From NCBI GenBank assembly GCA_947474165.1, contig CANJHO010000011.1, positions 1-44,589 on the forward strand: a stretch of DNA of 44,589 bases, given 5' to 3'. Numbering within the stretch: the stretch's first letter is position 1; each line of letters opens with the position of its first letter. This document shows positions 18,936-28,700 of this stretch, in pieces. Both the position numbers and the translations under genes were made by a program. Origin of the DNA: Legionellaceae bacterium. GTDB taxonomy: Bacteria; Pseudomonadota; Gammaproteobacteria; Legionellales; Legionellaceae. The notes beneath the pieces are model-generated. The model saw only the letters and a program-made list of their open reading frames with translations. It made no database searches and was not told the origin of the DNA.

Positions 18936-21140
18936 ATGGAAATACTCTGTTTTTTTGCAGGGATTGCCTTTTTTTATTTAAAAAGCCCCTATCCCTTCTA
19001 TTTTTTTTGTTTAATATTTTTATTCAGATCAAAGCCTGTGTTATTGATTTGGTTCCTGAGTGCCCTTCTTTGGGGATTTTTACATCAATGGATCACGGGC
19101 TGTCAGGGAATGCCGTCAACGAATTTGATTAAAAATGTATCGCTGGTCGGCACCATCGCATCGATTCCCACATCAACCCCCTCTAAAATGCAATTTCAGT
19201 TTTTAGCAGAAAAGCTTGCAAACCACACGGTCAACGTGAACATTCTGATGGCGTGCTTTGAAAACTGCCCAACCGTTCACGCAGGCGAAAAATGGCAGCT
19301 GCAAGCCACCTTAAAAAAACCGGTTAATTTAGCCAATCCAGGAGGATTTGATGGGGTTGCTTTTCTCAGTGCACGGCATATTCAATGGGTAGGCAATGTG
19401 AAACGTGGCTCGTTTAAACCCATAACCAGTGCATCAAAGCGCTATCCTTTGATGAGACTTCGCGAGCATCTCGCCCACACGCTTGAAACACTCGTTAACG
19501 ATCCTGCTACTTTGGGCATTTTTGAAGCCCTAACCTTGGGCCTAACCACCCATGTTGATAAAATCCAATGGGATCTCTTTCGTCGAACGGGCACCACCCA
19601 TTTAATTGACATCTCTGGTGAACATATAGCACTTGTCGCGGGGCTCAGCTATGGATTAATTTTATTGGTTTGGAAACGATTTAACCTGCTTTGTCTGATA
19701 ATTCCTGCACCCAAAGTTGCTAGTGGCTGTGCGATACTCATCTCGATTGCCTATGCCCTCATTGCAGGATTTGCAGTGCCAACACAACGCGCCTTGATAA
19801 CCTGTTGCTTGATGTTTTTGCGCCATTTCTGTGGCGTGCGCTTAAGCATGTGGCAAGCTTGGCGATATGCCTTATTATTAGTGCTCTTGGGTGATCCCCA
19901 TTCTGTTTTCATGTTGGGATTTTATTTTTCATTTATTGCAGTGGCTATTTTGATCCTAATTAATCAGCGCTTCAAGGCACGTGGGTTTCTCAAAATGCTC
20001 ACCATGCAATTGGCTTGTATGTTCGGTTTAATGCCATTGAGCTTGTATTGGTTTTCTTATGCCTCCATCAACGGATTAATAGCCAATCTATTCGCCATTC
20101 CTTGGGTTGGCTTTTTAATTGTCCCCTTGGCTTTGCTCATCGCTTGTTTAAGCCCATGGGGGACAATTCCTGGAAGCATTGCGCTGCTGAAATGGCTGAT
20201 TGGAACGTTTCTATATTGTCTTCGATGGATTGATGTGTTTGAGACAATCAATGTGACATTGAGCTTAAAGTCTGCCATTCTACCACTCGCCATCATGGCC
20301 GCCTTAAGCATCACTGTATTTTTACCGTTGCCTCGATTTTTTCCAGCAGCCGGTATCGTCCTCCTCGCCAGTATTTTTCCTGCTTTTGAAAAAATTAGCT
20401 TAGGCAGCGCCCGTATTGATGTGCTGGATGTGGGACAGGGGCTTGCCGTTGTCGTAAGAACAGCGCATCATGTGCTCGTCTATGATACAGGAATGAAGTT
20501 TTATCAGGCCGGTGACATGGCTAAACTCGTGATAATTCCCTACCTCAACACCCTTCACATTAAGCAGTTGGACAAGATTATTATCAGCCATCCCGATCTG
20601 GATCATCGGGGTGGTCTTTTATCATTAGCGGCCCAATACCCTCAACATGAATTAATCGTAGATGATCCGATATTTTATCAACACGGTGTGTCTTGTCATG
20701 ATTATCCTGCATGGGAATGGGATGGAATTCAATTTCAATTTTTCCCCATTTTGGCCTTGATGAAGCAAAAAAACAATCGCTCGTGTATTTTACAAATCAG
20801 AAATAAGGTAGGACAAGTGTTGCTCAGTGGGGACATTGAACAGCCTGCTGAAGATTATTTAATCAAAACCTATGGCAACAAACTGCAATCCAGCCTCCTT
20901 CTCATTCCCCATCACGGCAGCAAAACTTCATCCTCGATGGCCTTTGTCAAACAAGTATCCCCGGTGTATGCCATTGCATCCTATGGATTAAATAATCGTT
21001 ATCACTTCCCCCATCAAGAAGCGATAAAACACTATACTCAACAGCATATTCCAGTCTATAACACAGCTGATTGCGGGATGGTGCGCATGACTCTCCAAGA
21101 GGGGCCAATAAAGCCACCCCAATGTTATCGCACCCCCTAA
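18936..21140 (+). CDS. comEC: DNA internalisation competence protein ComEC/Rec2
   Basis: ComEC forms the inner-membrane channel for single-stranded DNA uptake in natural transformation. The 734 aa show N-terminal hydrophobic segments, an OB-like soluble part at about 60-160, then the competence domain (about 190-450) beginning ALTLGLTTHVD and containing the family motif HLIDISGEHIALVAG. A metallo-beta-lactamase-like domain follows from about 490, with DVLDVGQGLAVVV, SHPDLDHRGGL, SGDIE and PHHGSKTSS. The length and all three parts are complete. Its last four bases overlap the end of the convergent porin gene. Confidence 0.95.
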   Translation: MEILCFFAGIAFFYLKSPYPFYFFCLIFLFRSKPVLLIWFLSALLWGFLHQWITGCQGMPSTNLIKNVSLVGTIASIPTSTPSKMQFQFLAEKLANHTVNVNILMACFENCPTVHAGEKWQLQATLKKPVNLANPGGFDGVAFLSARHIQWVGNVKRGSFKPITSASKRYPLMRLREHLAHTLETLVNDPATLGIFEALTLGLTTHVDKIQWDLFRRTGTTHLIDISGEHIALVAGLSYGLILLVWKRFNLLCLIIPAPKVASGCAILISIAYALIAGFAVPTQRALITCCLMFLRHFCGVRLSMWQAWRYALLLVLLGDPHSVFMLGFYFSFIAVAILILINQRFKARGFLKMLTMQLACMFGLMPLSLYWFSYASINGLIANLFAIPWVGFLIVPLALLIACLSPWGTIPGSIALLKWLIGTFLYCLRWIDVFETINVTLSLKSAILPLAIMAALSITVFLPLPRFFPAAGIVLLASIFPAFEKISLGSARIDVLDVGQGLAVVVRTAHHVLVYDTGMKFYQAGDMAKLVIIPYLNTLHIKQLDKIIISHPDLDHRGGLLSLAAQYPQHELIVDDPIFYQHGVSCHDYPAWEWDGIQFQFFPILALMKQKNNRSCILQIRNKVGQVLLSGDIEQPAEDYLIKTYGNKLQSSLLLIPHHGSKTSSSMAFVKQVSPVYAIASYGLNNRYHFPHQEAIKHYTQQHIPVYNTADCGMVRMTLQEGPIKPPQCYRTP

Positions 21141-22486
21141 AATTTTAGCAACATATCAATGACAAAAACGGTTTGATCTTTTCGAGTCCCGTTGTCATAA
21201 GGGGTTGCCTTAAATGCTGTTTCATAGCGAATTTCCGGACGAACCTCCAGTGCTTTAGAAAAATTATGCGTGATTCCCAATGTCCAGCCCATATAAGGGG
21301 TTGCATAGCCTGTTCGTTGGCCATTATAGTCATCAAAAAAATCGGTTCTAAAGGACATAAAGTTATTTTCAAGGACTTTGAATTCTATATAATTTACAAT
21401 CCCCAAAGCCGAGGACAATCCAGGAATAATCGGCCCGCAGCCCCCTCCCCCACCAAAGGATCGAACCGGAGCAAAATTACAGCTCCCACCCTTTGCCGCA
21501 TCATATTGATAGAGATAAGTAACTTCTGTTGAACTAAAAAATTTCTCTGTAAAGCGGTGTGTCCAGGTCAAATTAAATTCCTGTAAATTATCTCTATTCG
21601 CTCTAAATTTCCCATTATTCAAGGACGTAATCCCACCCCACAAGGAATCATTATTATCCCTAGAAACCCAACGAACCATAGCCTCAAAGGTTGGTGTCGC
21701 CGCAGGCATCCAGGGGGCTACATCATTCACACTAACAAGACCTAATAATAGGGTCCACGAGTCATTTAATTTAATGGTCGTATTAATGCCCGTTTGAGTG
21801 GAGGCATCATAGCCAAAGATAAGCGAATGCGTCACCAAATAATTATATGGCGCTAGCTGTGATTCGATGTCTGCCGGCGCACTATAACGCCCAATCGTCA
21901 CAAGCATCCCCTCTGCCACAGCAGGGAAATAAATTTGACCATAGACTTCAAAAGGATCCTCGCCATACAATTGATTATTGCCATATAATTGCTGACTAAA
22001 AATACCCTCACTGATGGTGTACCGATAATCTATCCCATACAAATTGGTCACACGAAAACCCCAATCGCCGTGATCAGTTTGTACGGTATTAGGAACGCGC
22101 TCCACTCGCAAAACAACCTGCTCTAATTCAACGTGATTGGGAACAATCACAAAGCTCAGTGGGATATTAGACGCTTTTGAAGTACTGGCATTATAAGAGG
22201 GATTAACCCAACCATAAATTCTAATATCATTTGCTTCTAATGCAGGACTATTTTTCCAAATCAAATGGTTCAATGGACCAATCGGATCGGTATTGGGCAC
22301 CCCGATAGTCGGACCCAAATGCTCTGCGCTTGGAAAAATATCATCAAATGGCGCGGGTGGTGCCCGGCGTGTTTCGTCCGTTGCAAAAGCATGGCTGCTG
22401 AAAAATAAGCTTAAGCCCATAAAAAAGAGAACTCGACATCGAAGACGTCTAAATAACTTAAACAGCGAAAAAAACAATGGTTGCAC
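21137..22486 (-). CDS. Outer-membrane beta-barrel porin (BBP2/OmpL-like)
   Basis: The protein is 449 aa with an N-terminal signal peptide whose hydrophobic part is VLFFMGLSLFFSSHAFA. The body is rich in alternating amphipathic strands and aromatic residues and ends with a terminal Phe (VIDMLLKF), the usual signature for BAM-dependent insertion. The segment GWTLGITHNFSKALEVRPEIRYE resembles the C-terminal part of putative beta-barrel porin-2 proteins, so a porin or transporter role is likely; the substrate is unknown. The start is uncertain: GTG at 22486 lacks a clear ribosome-binding site, and an internal ATG (MGLSLFF) would still give a signal peptide. A Gly-rich loop with two nearby cysteines lies in the middle. 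Confidence 0.8.
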   Translation of the reverse strand: MQPLFFSLFKLFRRLRCRVLFFMGLSLFFSSHAFATDETRRAPPAPFDDIFPSAEHLGPTIGVPNTDPIGPLNHLIWKNSPALEANDIRIYGWVNPSYNASTSKASNIPLSFVIVPNHVELEQVVLRVERVPNTVQTDHGDWGFRVTNLYGIDYRYTISEGIFSQQLYGNNQLYGEDPFEVYGQIYFPAVAEGMLVTIGRYSAPADIESQLAPYNYLVTHSLIFGYDASTQTGINTTIKLNDSWTLLLGLVSVNDVAPWMPAATPTFEAMVRWVSRDNNDSLWGGITSLNNGKFRANRDNLQEFNLTWTHRFTEKFFSSTEVTYLYQYDAAKGGSCNFAPVRSFGGGGGCGPIIPGLSSALGIVNYIEFKVLENNFMSFRTDFFDDYNGQRTGYATPYMGWTLGITHNFSKALEVRPEIRYETAFKATPYDNGTRKDQTVFVIDMLLKF

Positions 22487-22519
22487 CCATCAATATTAAA
22501 TCCATCATATACTCCCTTC

Positions 22520-22603
22520 TAGGGGCTGTTGACAATTGCTCTACAACGCCACGTACCGTGGCACTTTATTGGGTTTGCAAATACCAATTGTCAACACGCC
22601 CTA
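22520..22603. repeat. 84-bp MITE-like element with 19-bp terminal inverted repeats
   Basis: The left end TAGGGGCTGTTGACAATTG (22520-22538) pairs with 22585-22603, whose reverse complement is TAGGGCGTGTTGACAATTG. The interior contains ACGTACCGTGGC, which recalls the inner arm of the 13988 repeat. It occupies the 218-bp gap between the porin gene and map, upstream of both. Confidence 0.75.
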
Positions 22604-22704
22604 ATGACTTTACTATGCTAACATAATTTTTTTGTTTATTGGGCATTGAACTATTTTTTATGCAGGGCAAGACATAAACCACGGACAGCTAGGAAATTAT
22701 TCCC

Positions 22705-23529
22705 ATGACAGTCAACATCAAATCACCAGAAGAAATCGAAAAAATGCGCCGGGTAGGTCAACTGGCGGCTGATGTTTTAAACATGATAGGCCCTCATGTA
22801 CAACCCGGAATTACCACGGATCACCTCAATACCTTGTGTCATGAGTATATCGTTCATGCACAACAAGCCATTCCAGCACCCCTCAACTACAACGGTTTTC
22901 CAAAATCAATCTGCACCTCACTCAATCATGTGGTGTGCCATGGGATCCCTGGCAAAGATGTTTTAAAAGACGGCGACATCCTCAATATCGATGTAACGGT
23001 TATCAAAGAGGGATTTCATGGTGATACCAGTAAAATGTTTTTTGTAGGCACGCCCTCTAACAAAGCCAAAGCATTGGTGAGCATTGCACGAGAGTGCCTT
23101 TTTAAGGGGATAGAACAAGTTAAACCAGGAAATCGCTTGGGTGATGTGGGCTATGCCATTCAACAACATGCAGAACTTCACGGTTGCTCCGTTGTTCGTG
23201 ACTATTGTGGACATGGGATTGGACGGGTTTTTCAAGAAGAACCTCAAATCCTGCATTATGGTGTACAAGGAACAGGACAATGGCTACTTCCAGGCATGAC
23301 CTTCACCATTGAGCCCATGATAAACCTTGGAAAATACCACACCCGTCTTCTGCGTGATCATTGGACTGTTGTGACTAAAGACAAGAGTTTGTCTGCACAG
23401 TGGGAGCATACCTTGTTGGTCACTCAAGAGGGCGTTGAAATATTGACCTTGCGAGATGAGGAACGGGATGTGTATTCTGCTCTATACTGCGCGCGCAGTA
23501 TATCTATAAGAGAACAAGCTTTATCCTAA
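22705..23529 (+). CDS. map: Type I methionine aminopeptidase, copy 1
   Basis: This enzyme removes the N-terminal Met from nascent proteins. The five metal ligands are present: Asp96, Asp107, His170, Glu203 and Glu234, along with His78 of the active site. The protein is 274 aa, longer than usual because of a C-terminal tail after LTLRDEE (from about residue 254). Part of that tail (SALYCARSISI) is encoded by a 20-bp perfect palindrome at 23483-23502, apparently of mobile origin. The gene is convergent with a second map gene and their 3' ends overlap by 4 bases; the two proteins are roughly half identical. Multiple map genes are known in Legionella. Confidence 0.95.
   Translation: MTVNIKSPEEIEKMRRVGQLAADVLNMIGPHVQPGITTDHLNTLCHEYIVHAQQAIPAPLNYNGFPKSICTSLNHVVCHGIPGKDVLKDGDILNIDVTVIKEGFHGDTSKMFFVGTPSNKAKALVSIARECLFKGIEQVKPGNRLGDVGYAIQQHAELHGCSVVRDYCGHGIGRVFQEEPQILHYGVQGTGQWLLPGMTFTIEPMINLGKYHTRLLRDHWTVVTKDKSLSAQWEHTLLVTQEGVEILTLRDEERDVYSALYCARSISIREQALS
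23483..23502. repeat. 20-bp perfect palindrome in the map 3' end
   Basis: TATACTGCGCGCGCAGTATA is a perfect palindrome inside the coding 3' end of the first map gene. Each half equals the terminal sequence of the MITE at 35098-35295, as if two element ends had been joined after loss of the middle. Confidence 0.75.
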
Positions 23530-24299
23530 ATTTTTTCCTCTGCTCTTAAGGTCAAGATTTCAACCCCTGTTTTAGTAACCAGTAGCGTATGTTCCCATTG
23601 GGCAGATAGTTTTCTATCTTTGGTGAGCGCAATAGGCCATCCATCTTTTTCGATATGTTTTACATCAGCCTTCCCTTGATTGATCATGGGCTCGATGGTG
23701 AAGGTCATCCCTTCTTGTAATACCAGACCCGTTCCTGGTTTTCCATAATGCATGACCTGAGGATCTTCATGCATTTTTTCGCCGATACCATGACCACAAT
23801 ACTCACGAACGACCGAATAATGATTTTTTTCAGCATGTTGTTGGATGGCATGACCAATATCACCTAAGGTTACACCGGGTTTTACCACAGCAATGCCTTG
23901 ATAAAGACATTCTTGTGTCACATCAACCAAACGCTTGGCATGCAAAGGGGTATTACCAATGCAAAACATTTTACTGCTATCCCCGTAAAAACCCTCATGA
24001 ATCACGGTGATATCAACATTGACAATATCACCCTGTTTCAATGCTTGTTTAATGGACGGCATCCCATGACAAATCACATGATTAAGCGAGGTATTGACCG
24101 AATAAGGATAACCATATTGACCTTTACTGCCTGGAATTGCCTTGAGCGTATCCACAATATAACGCTCGCAAAATTCATCAATTTGCATGGTGGTCATGCC
24201 AGGTTTAATGAATTCTGTCACTGCCTCAAGAACCTGAGCCGTTAAACGGCCAGCAATGCGCATTTTTTCTATTTGTTCAGGCGATTTAATCGTTACCAT
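23526..24299 (-). CDS. map: Type I methionine aminopeptidase, copy 2
   Basis: The 257-aa protein is of standard length and has all metal ligands (Asp96, Asp107, His170, Glu203, Glu236). It reads toward the first map gene; the two stop regions overlap by four bases. Sequence divergence is large, so this is an old paralogue rather than a recent duplication. The DITVIHEGFYGDSSKMF and CGHGIGEKMHEDP segments are classical for bacterial type I enzymes. Either copy could be the housekeeping one; this copy, lacking the extended tail, is the more conventional. Confidence 0.95.
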   Translation of the reverse strand: MVTIKSPEQIEKMRIAGRLTAQVLEAVTEFIKPGMTTMQIDEFCERYIVDTLKAIPGSKGQYGYPYSVNTSLNHVICHGMPSIKQALKQGDIVNVDITVIHEGFYGDSSKMFCIGNTPLHAKRLVDVTQECLYQGIAVVKPGVTLGDIGHAIQQHAEKNHYSVVREYCGHGIGEKMHEDPQVMHYGKPGTGLVLQEGMTFTIEPMINQGKADVKHIEKDGWPIALTKDRKLSAQWEHTLLVTKTGVEILTLRAEEKI

Positions 24300-24407
24300 T
24301 ATTTAACTCAATTTGCGTTCATACATAAAGAAATAAAGCAGAAGTTTAGATGGACAATCCACTCAGTTATTCACGGCGATTACATTAAAATACTCAGAAT
24401 ATAAGGC

Positions 24408-24638
24408 CTAACCTTCATTGTGATGAGCTATTTTTTTAAAATCATTCCCATCCAGTTCAAACTGCACTGCCTGCGACAGCAATAGTTCATCCCCTGTCCG
24501 ATTGTGAATGATATTTAAAGAACTCCACACAAATAACAAGGGTAAGATAACAAAGGTCATCAAACAAGCTGAAATCAGTAACCAATGATGCACAGGTTTC
24601 GCCACCATCGTTTTCTTAAATATTTTTTCGTCAGTCAT
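24408..24638 (-). CDS. Small single-pass membrane protein
   Basis: The 76-aa protein starts at the ATG at 24638, preceded by GGAT; an upstream in-frame ATG at 24701 would add a hydrophobic stretch but lacks a good ribosome-binding site. A single transmembrane helix spans about residues 19-43 (LLISACLMTFVILPLLFVW). A short basic N-terminal cytoplasmic part precedes it, and a polar C-terminal tail of some 33 residues follows. I recognise no family. It lies between map copy 2 and the ankyrin-like gene on the same strand. Confidence 0.6.
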   Translation of the reverse strand: MTDEKIFKKTMVAKPVHHWLLISACLMTFVILPLLFVWSSLNIIHNRTGDELLLSQAVQFELDGNDFKKIAHHNEG

Positions 24639-24721
24639 GATACATCCATGTATAAAGATCTGCAGTCTTAACAGTATAGTGAAATAGGCTGTAATCGTCA
24701 AATTAACAGGACATATTGCCT

Positions 24722-25750
24722 CTAAATTGTATGAAGGAGAGCACTGCTCGCCGCCTTATCTAAACTCTCTTCTGTAACTTTTGCTAAATAGGGCAATGTC
24801 ATCGCACCTTCAATCACACTGGGCGATTTATTCTTTAAGCCATGACGGACCTCGACATAATTTAACTGCTTCATGTCCATGTGTTTTATCATTCGTTTTA
24901 ATGCTTCTACTGGATTTTTTTGGAGTAATTCCATGGCACTTTTGATAAAGGAGTGGTTTAACACGTCTTTTCGTAATGTTTTATCTTTAATGTGAGCAAG
25001 AAAGGCCAGATATAATTCATAATCAGGCAGGCCTGTCTCATCCTTTAATACTGAAAAACTGAGTACAATACTTGCCCCGCGCCCTAACATGGTCCCCGCA
25101 TTTTCAAAATGTCGTCCTGCAAGATAGCCACTGGCACATTGATTAAATAACAAACAAGCATCCCGGTCTGTTGAACGCGCCAAAGCGGAGGAAACCTTGT
25201 ATTCAGCATCAAATCCACATTGTAATAATAGATAATCAACCAACTCAGAATGCCCAGCACGCGCAGCATGATAAATCGCTAAGGGATAAAAAGAGGTGCC
25301 CCTTATCAGATTAGACAACAACTCTCTCTGATTGCAACTCGCATACCCTTCAACCGCTGCAGACAACAATGCAATATTCCTATCAAGGATGGCAGTGACT
25401 TTATCTTTAAGCCCCGCTTGAGCCAATCCAATCAGCGTATTCATGATATGCGCTTTGTAATCCTTAATGGCATAAATGCTGTCAAAATTACCCACTTTCG
25501 CATACCCCCTAATGGCACAGCCAAGGCAATCAGCTTGTTGAGCAGCATCACAAGTTGCAAGCCATTTGTTCACCTCTAGGGTGTTGCCTGCCAATGCGTA
25601 ACCATAAATCACATCGTTGAGTGCACCACCATGCGCTAGAAATTGCAACACACCCTCGTGTTGATCAAGATGCGCTAAATAGGCACCTAAATTCATGCCA
25701 TCTACATTCAGCTTAAAAAAAACAAGCTTAATAATATCCATTTTATTCAT
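24722..25750 (-). CDS. Ankyrin-like repeat protein downstream of the giant SecA-like gene
   Basis: The 342-aa protein has degenerate helical repeats whose turns read GYALAGN (about residue 50), GYAKVGN (82), GLAQAG (108), GYASCN (135) and HAARAGHSELVDYLL (161). The last is a clear ankyrin-type helix pair; the others are weak ankyrin or ankyrin-like units. There is no signal peptide. The C-terminus (ATEESLDKAASSA-like, with two adjacent Glu) is polar and acidic, compatible with Dot/Icm export. The ATG has GAGGG 6 bases upstream. It begins only 18 bp after the giant gene's stop on the same strand, so the two are probably co-transcribed and may act together. Confidence 0.75.
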   Translation of the reverse strand: MNKMDIIKLVFFKLNVDGMNLGAYLAHLDQHEGVLQFLAHGGALNDVIYGYALAGNTLEVNKWLATCDAAQQADCLGCAIRGYAKVGNFDSIYAIKDYKAHIMNTLIGLAQAGLKDKVTAILDRNIALLSAAVEGYASCNQRELLSNLIRGTSFYPLAIYHAARAGHSELVDYLLLQCGFDAEYKVSSALARSTDRDACLLFNQCASGYLAGRHFENAGTMLGRGASIVLSFSVLKDETGLPDYELYLAFLAHIKDKTLRKDVLNHSFIKSAMELLQKNPVEALKRMIKHMDMKQLNYVEVRHGLKNKSPSVIEGAMTLPYLAKVTEESLDKAASSALLHTI

Positions 25751-25768
25751 GAGAGACCCTCTTTGTCT

Positions 25769-28700
25769 TTATTCATCAGAAGATTCACCAGAACCCGCAC
25801 CACCAAACGGCGGACCACTGGACCTATCATCATCTGAGTCCGGTCCTGACGAAGGTGAGGTGCTGCCAGATACCGGCGTGGATGGTGGTGTATTATTTTG
25901 AAAAAACCCAGGCCCTCCTCTACTGGGGGGCCTAGGAGAATCTGAAGCTTCAGAAGCATTGATAGACGAAAACCTATTTCTCAATGGTGTCTCTGTTGAA
26001 AGAATCTCCAAAGGTTGCTTTACCATTATCCCCTTGGGGCTCAACGCATCACCAATTGCCCCACCAGCCACCCCCACAACAGCCCCGGCAGCCAGTCCTG
26101 CAATGCCTGCAATCATTGCTGTGGTCGCTAAACTACTTAACCCTAACACACCGATACCCAAAGGAGAAAAAACACCCGTTAGAATCAGTCCAACGCCCAC
26201 AGTCGAACCAATGACGCCCAATAGCATGGCCAAACCGATTTTCCATTTGTGTGGACTGGCACGAAAATCTGCAAATAACTCGCCATGCCCTTCAAGCCAG
26301 GCCCTGGTGTTTGCAAAAGGGCGTCGCGCGTCTGAAAAATGAACAAAAGGCAGTAAATTAGCATATCCCTTGAGTGAGGCAATCAAGGGGATAGACCAAT
26401 GTTTATATTGAACAGCTCGACCTTCATGACCTGTATCATAATGCTCATAAATTTTTACAGGGGCCGGTATCAAGGTCTCACGACCCGCCAATAACAGTGC
26501 AATGGCCTCGCTCAGTTGAAACGATGGGATTTTAACCAATAATTTAGTCATTGGTTTTTGACCATCGGTACATTTCACATCCGTTTCTTGAACCTTACGA
26601 CGCAGTGTATTCCACAAAGTTTGAACTTGAGTCTCATAGGCTTGAAGATACCCACTGAGCTGATTCATATCAATGGGATAAGCCGCCAATGTCTTTTGAA
26701 TATGGGGCCATTGCTCATTCCATGCTTTATCAGATTTATCATAAAATTCAATCCATACATGCAATAATTTTTTTCTATCCTCAGGTTTGGTTAGATTGAG
26801 CATTTTTTCATGAAAATCATAAGTTAATACTTTTCTAACATCATTGATTGAACTTTTAATCAAACGCTGCGTTTGACTGCGTTTATCCATTAACGATTGT
26901 TCACGCTGAATATAGGCTTCAACATTTTTATAATAGCCATCACTCAGGGTGGTTTTACCTAAGGTCTGTTTCAACTCTTGTTTATCAAGAATCAATGAAC
27001 TGTCACCCGCGGCTCCCAAACGACCACTTCGCCCCACGATTTGACCCAAATCACGCTCTCTTGGGAGGTAAGTTATCATCACATGAAGCCCATGCTCCCG
27101 CGCTTGACCCTTGAGTAAAATATCAACGCCTCGGCCTATCATGTCCGTTGAAATGCTAATTTGTCCCGGATTACCTGCCAAGTCAATGCACCTTGCTTCG
27201 TCTTTAGAGGACAATTGACTATGAATATGTTGAATCTCTTCATTAAAGATCTGACTGAGTTTCTTAAATAAAATTTCACTTTTTTCATCATTTTCAGCAA
27301 TCACAAGGATCGGCTGATGATTGGCCCTGGCGACTTTAATTTGTTCAACCAAGACCATCAGCTGCTGGTGTGAATTCCCGGTCAAACGAAGTGCATGGTC
27401 ACGGCGTCTCATGCCTTTGTCTCGGGGCACATCAATAAAGTGCATCTGATCCTTGGCATTTCTTGTGGATAAACCATGCAATACACGCGCTTCCTGTCGC
27501 TCCATCAATGAGCCCGCAGTCCCTGTCACCGCTTTTAAAGTCCCTTGCTCATAATCATCCAACAGGTTTTTACTGGTTGAAGAATAAACAATTTGTTTTT
27601 CATCAGGAACAAAAAATTGTTGCTCACAAGCACTCAGTGCCTCACGGAGCTTTTCATCTTCCACTACATTTAAATTGTTTCTTGCACGATTTAAACGCGC
27701 ATGCAGAAACTGATGAACCCCAAAAGAAAATTTTGATTGCTTAGAGACTCGATTACCAAATAGCAGTTGGGCTTCACTCGAAATTTTAGGGCCCTTCGCG
27801 GTACTAATTAATATATCCGGCTCAATCACAAAATCTTCTTTAAATTGCAATTGACTGGCGGTCACCGCAGACACTTGCCAATCATCCAGCTGCCCATAAG
27901 ACAAGGCCTTTAAACGCATCAATTCTGCAGCTGTGCATCGACCACTGGCAAATTGTAGGAATTTTTCACGACTGAGATCCACATCCTCCGAATACAATGC
28001 CAACGCAGACATCACCGTGGTTGGGGTTATCTGAATTTTATCTTCTGCAAAATACTCCATGAATAATGGATAGACCCACGGCATGCCGCGAATACTCTCA
28101 TCCCCTTCTTTGGAGTAATTAAAGCGTGTATCGGCCACATCAAAATAAGTTTTATCCGCCTCATCCAGTAACAAAGCCCGCTGTGTTTCATCGGGATCAA
28201 TGACTTTTGCACCAACACCTATGCTTCGCGCTTTATTTCTAAATAAACTCAAATTGGAGGGATCTGAGAAGTTAATCCCACCGATTTGATACTGAGAGGG
28301 ATCAGTATTCGCCATTATCATGCTGGATTTTGCACCAATCAAATCAAAGTACGCTTGATATTTTACAAAATCACGCGTTGCCAACGAAGCGTCACTTGTT
28401 AAAAAATCAACCGTTTTACCCTGTGCAAATTGACAAGCGATGGCTATCATCATGATTCGAGATTTACCTTCCCCTGTACCAATTTCACTTGTGACATGCC
28501 CTGGCGTTTTTAATGCGCTTAAAATAGACAAATATTGGGTGGTATTAATTTCCATTGAATCGCCCAGTTTGCCTTTGCTCCGATGAAGCAGCTCTGCTGC
28601 AACAGCAACCAAAGTATTCTCACGACCCACCAGATCACCCGGATTAAATGATTTGAAAATAACCATTAATTCATCAGTTGTTCTGTCTCGCATGAGCACT

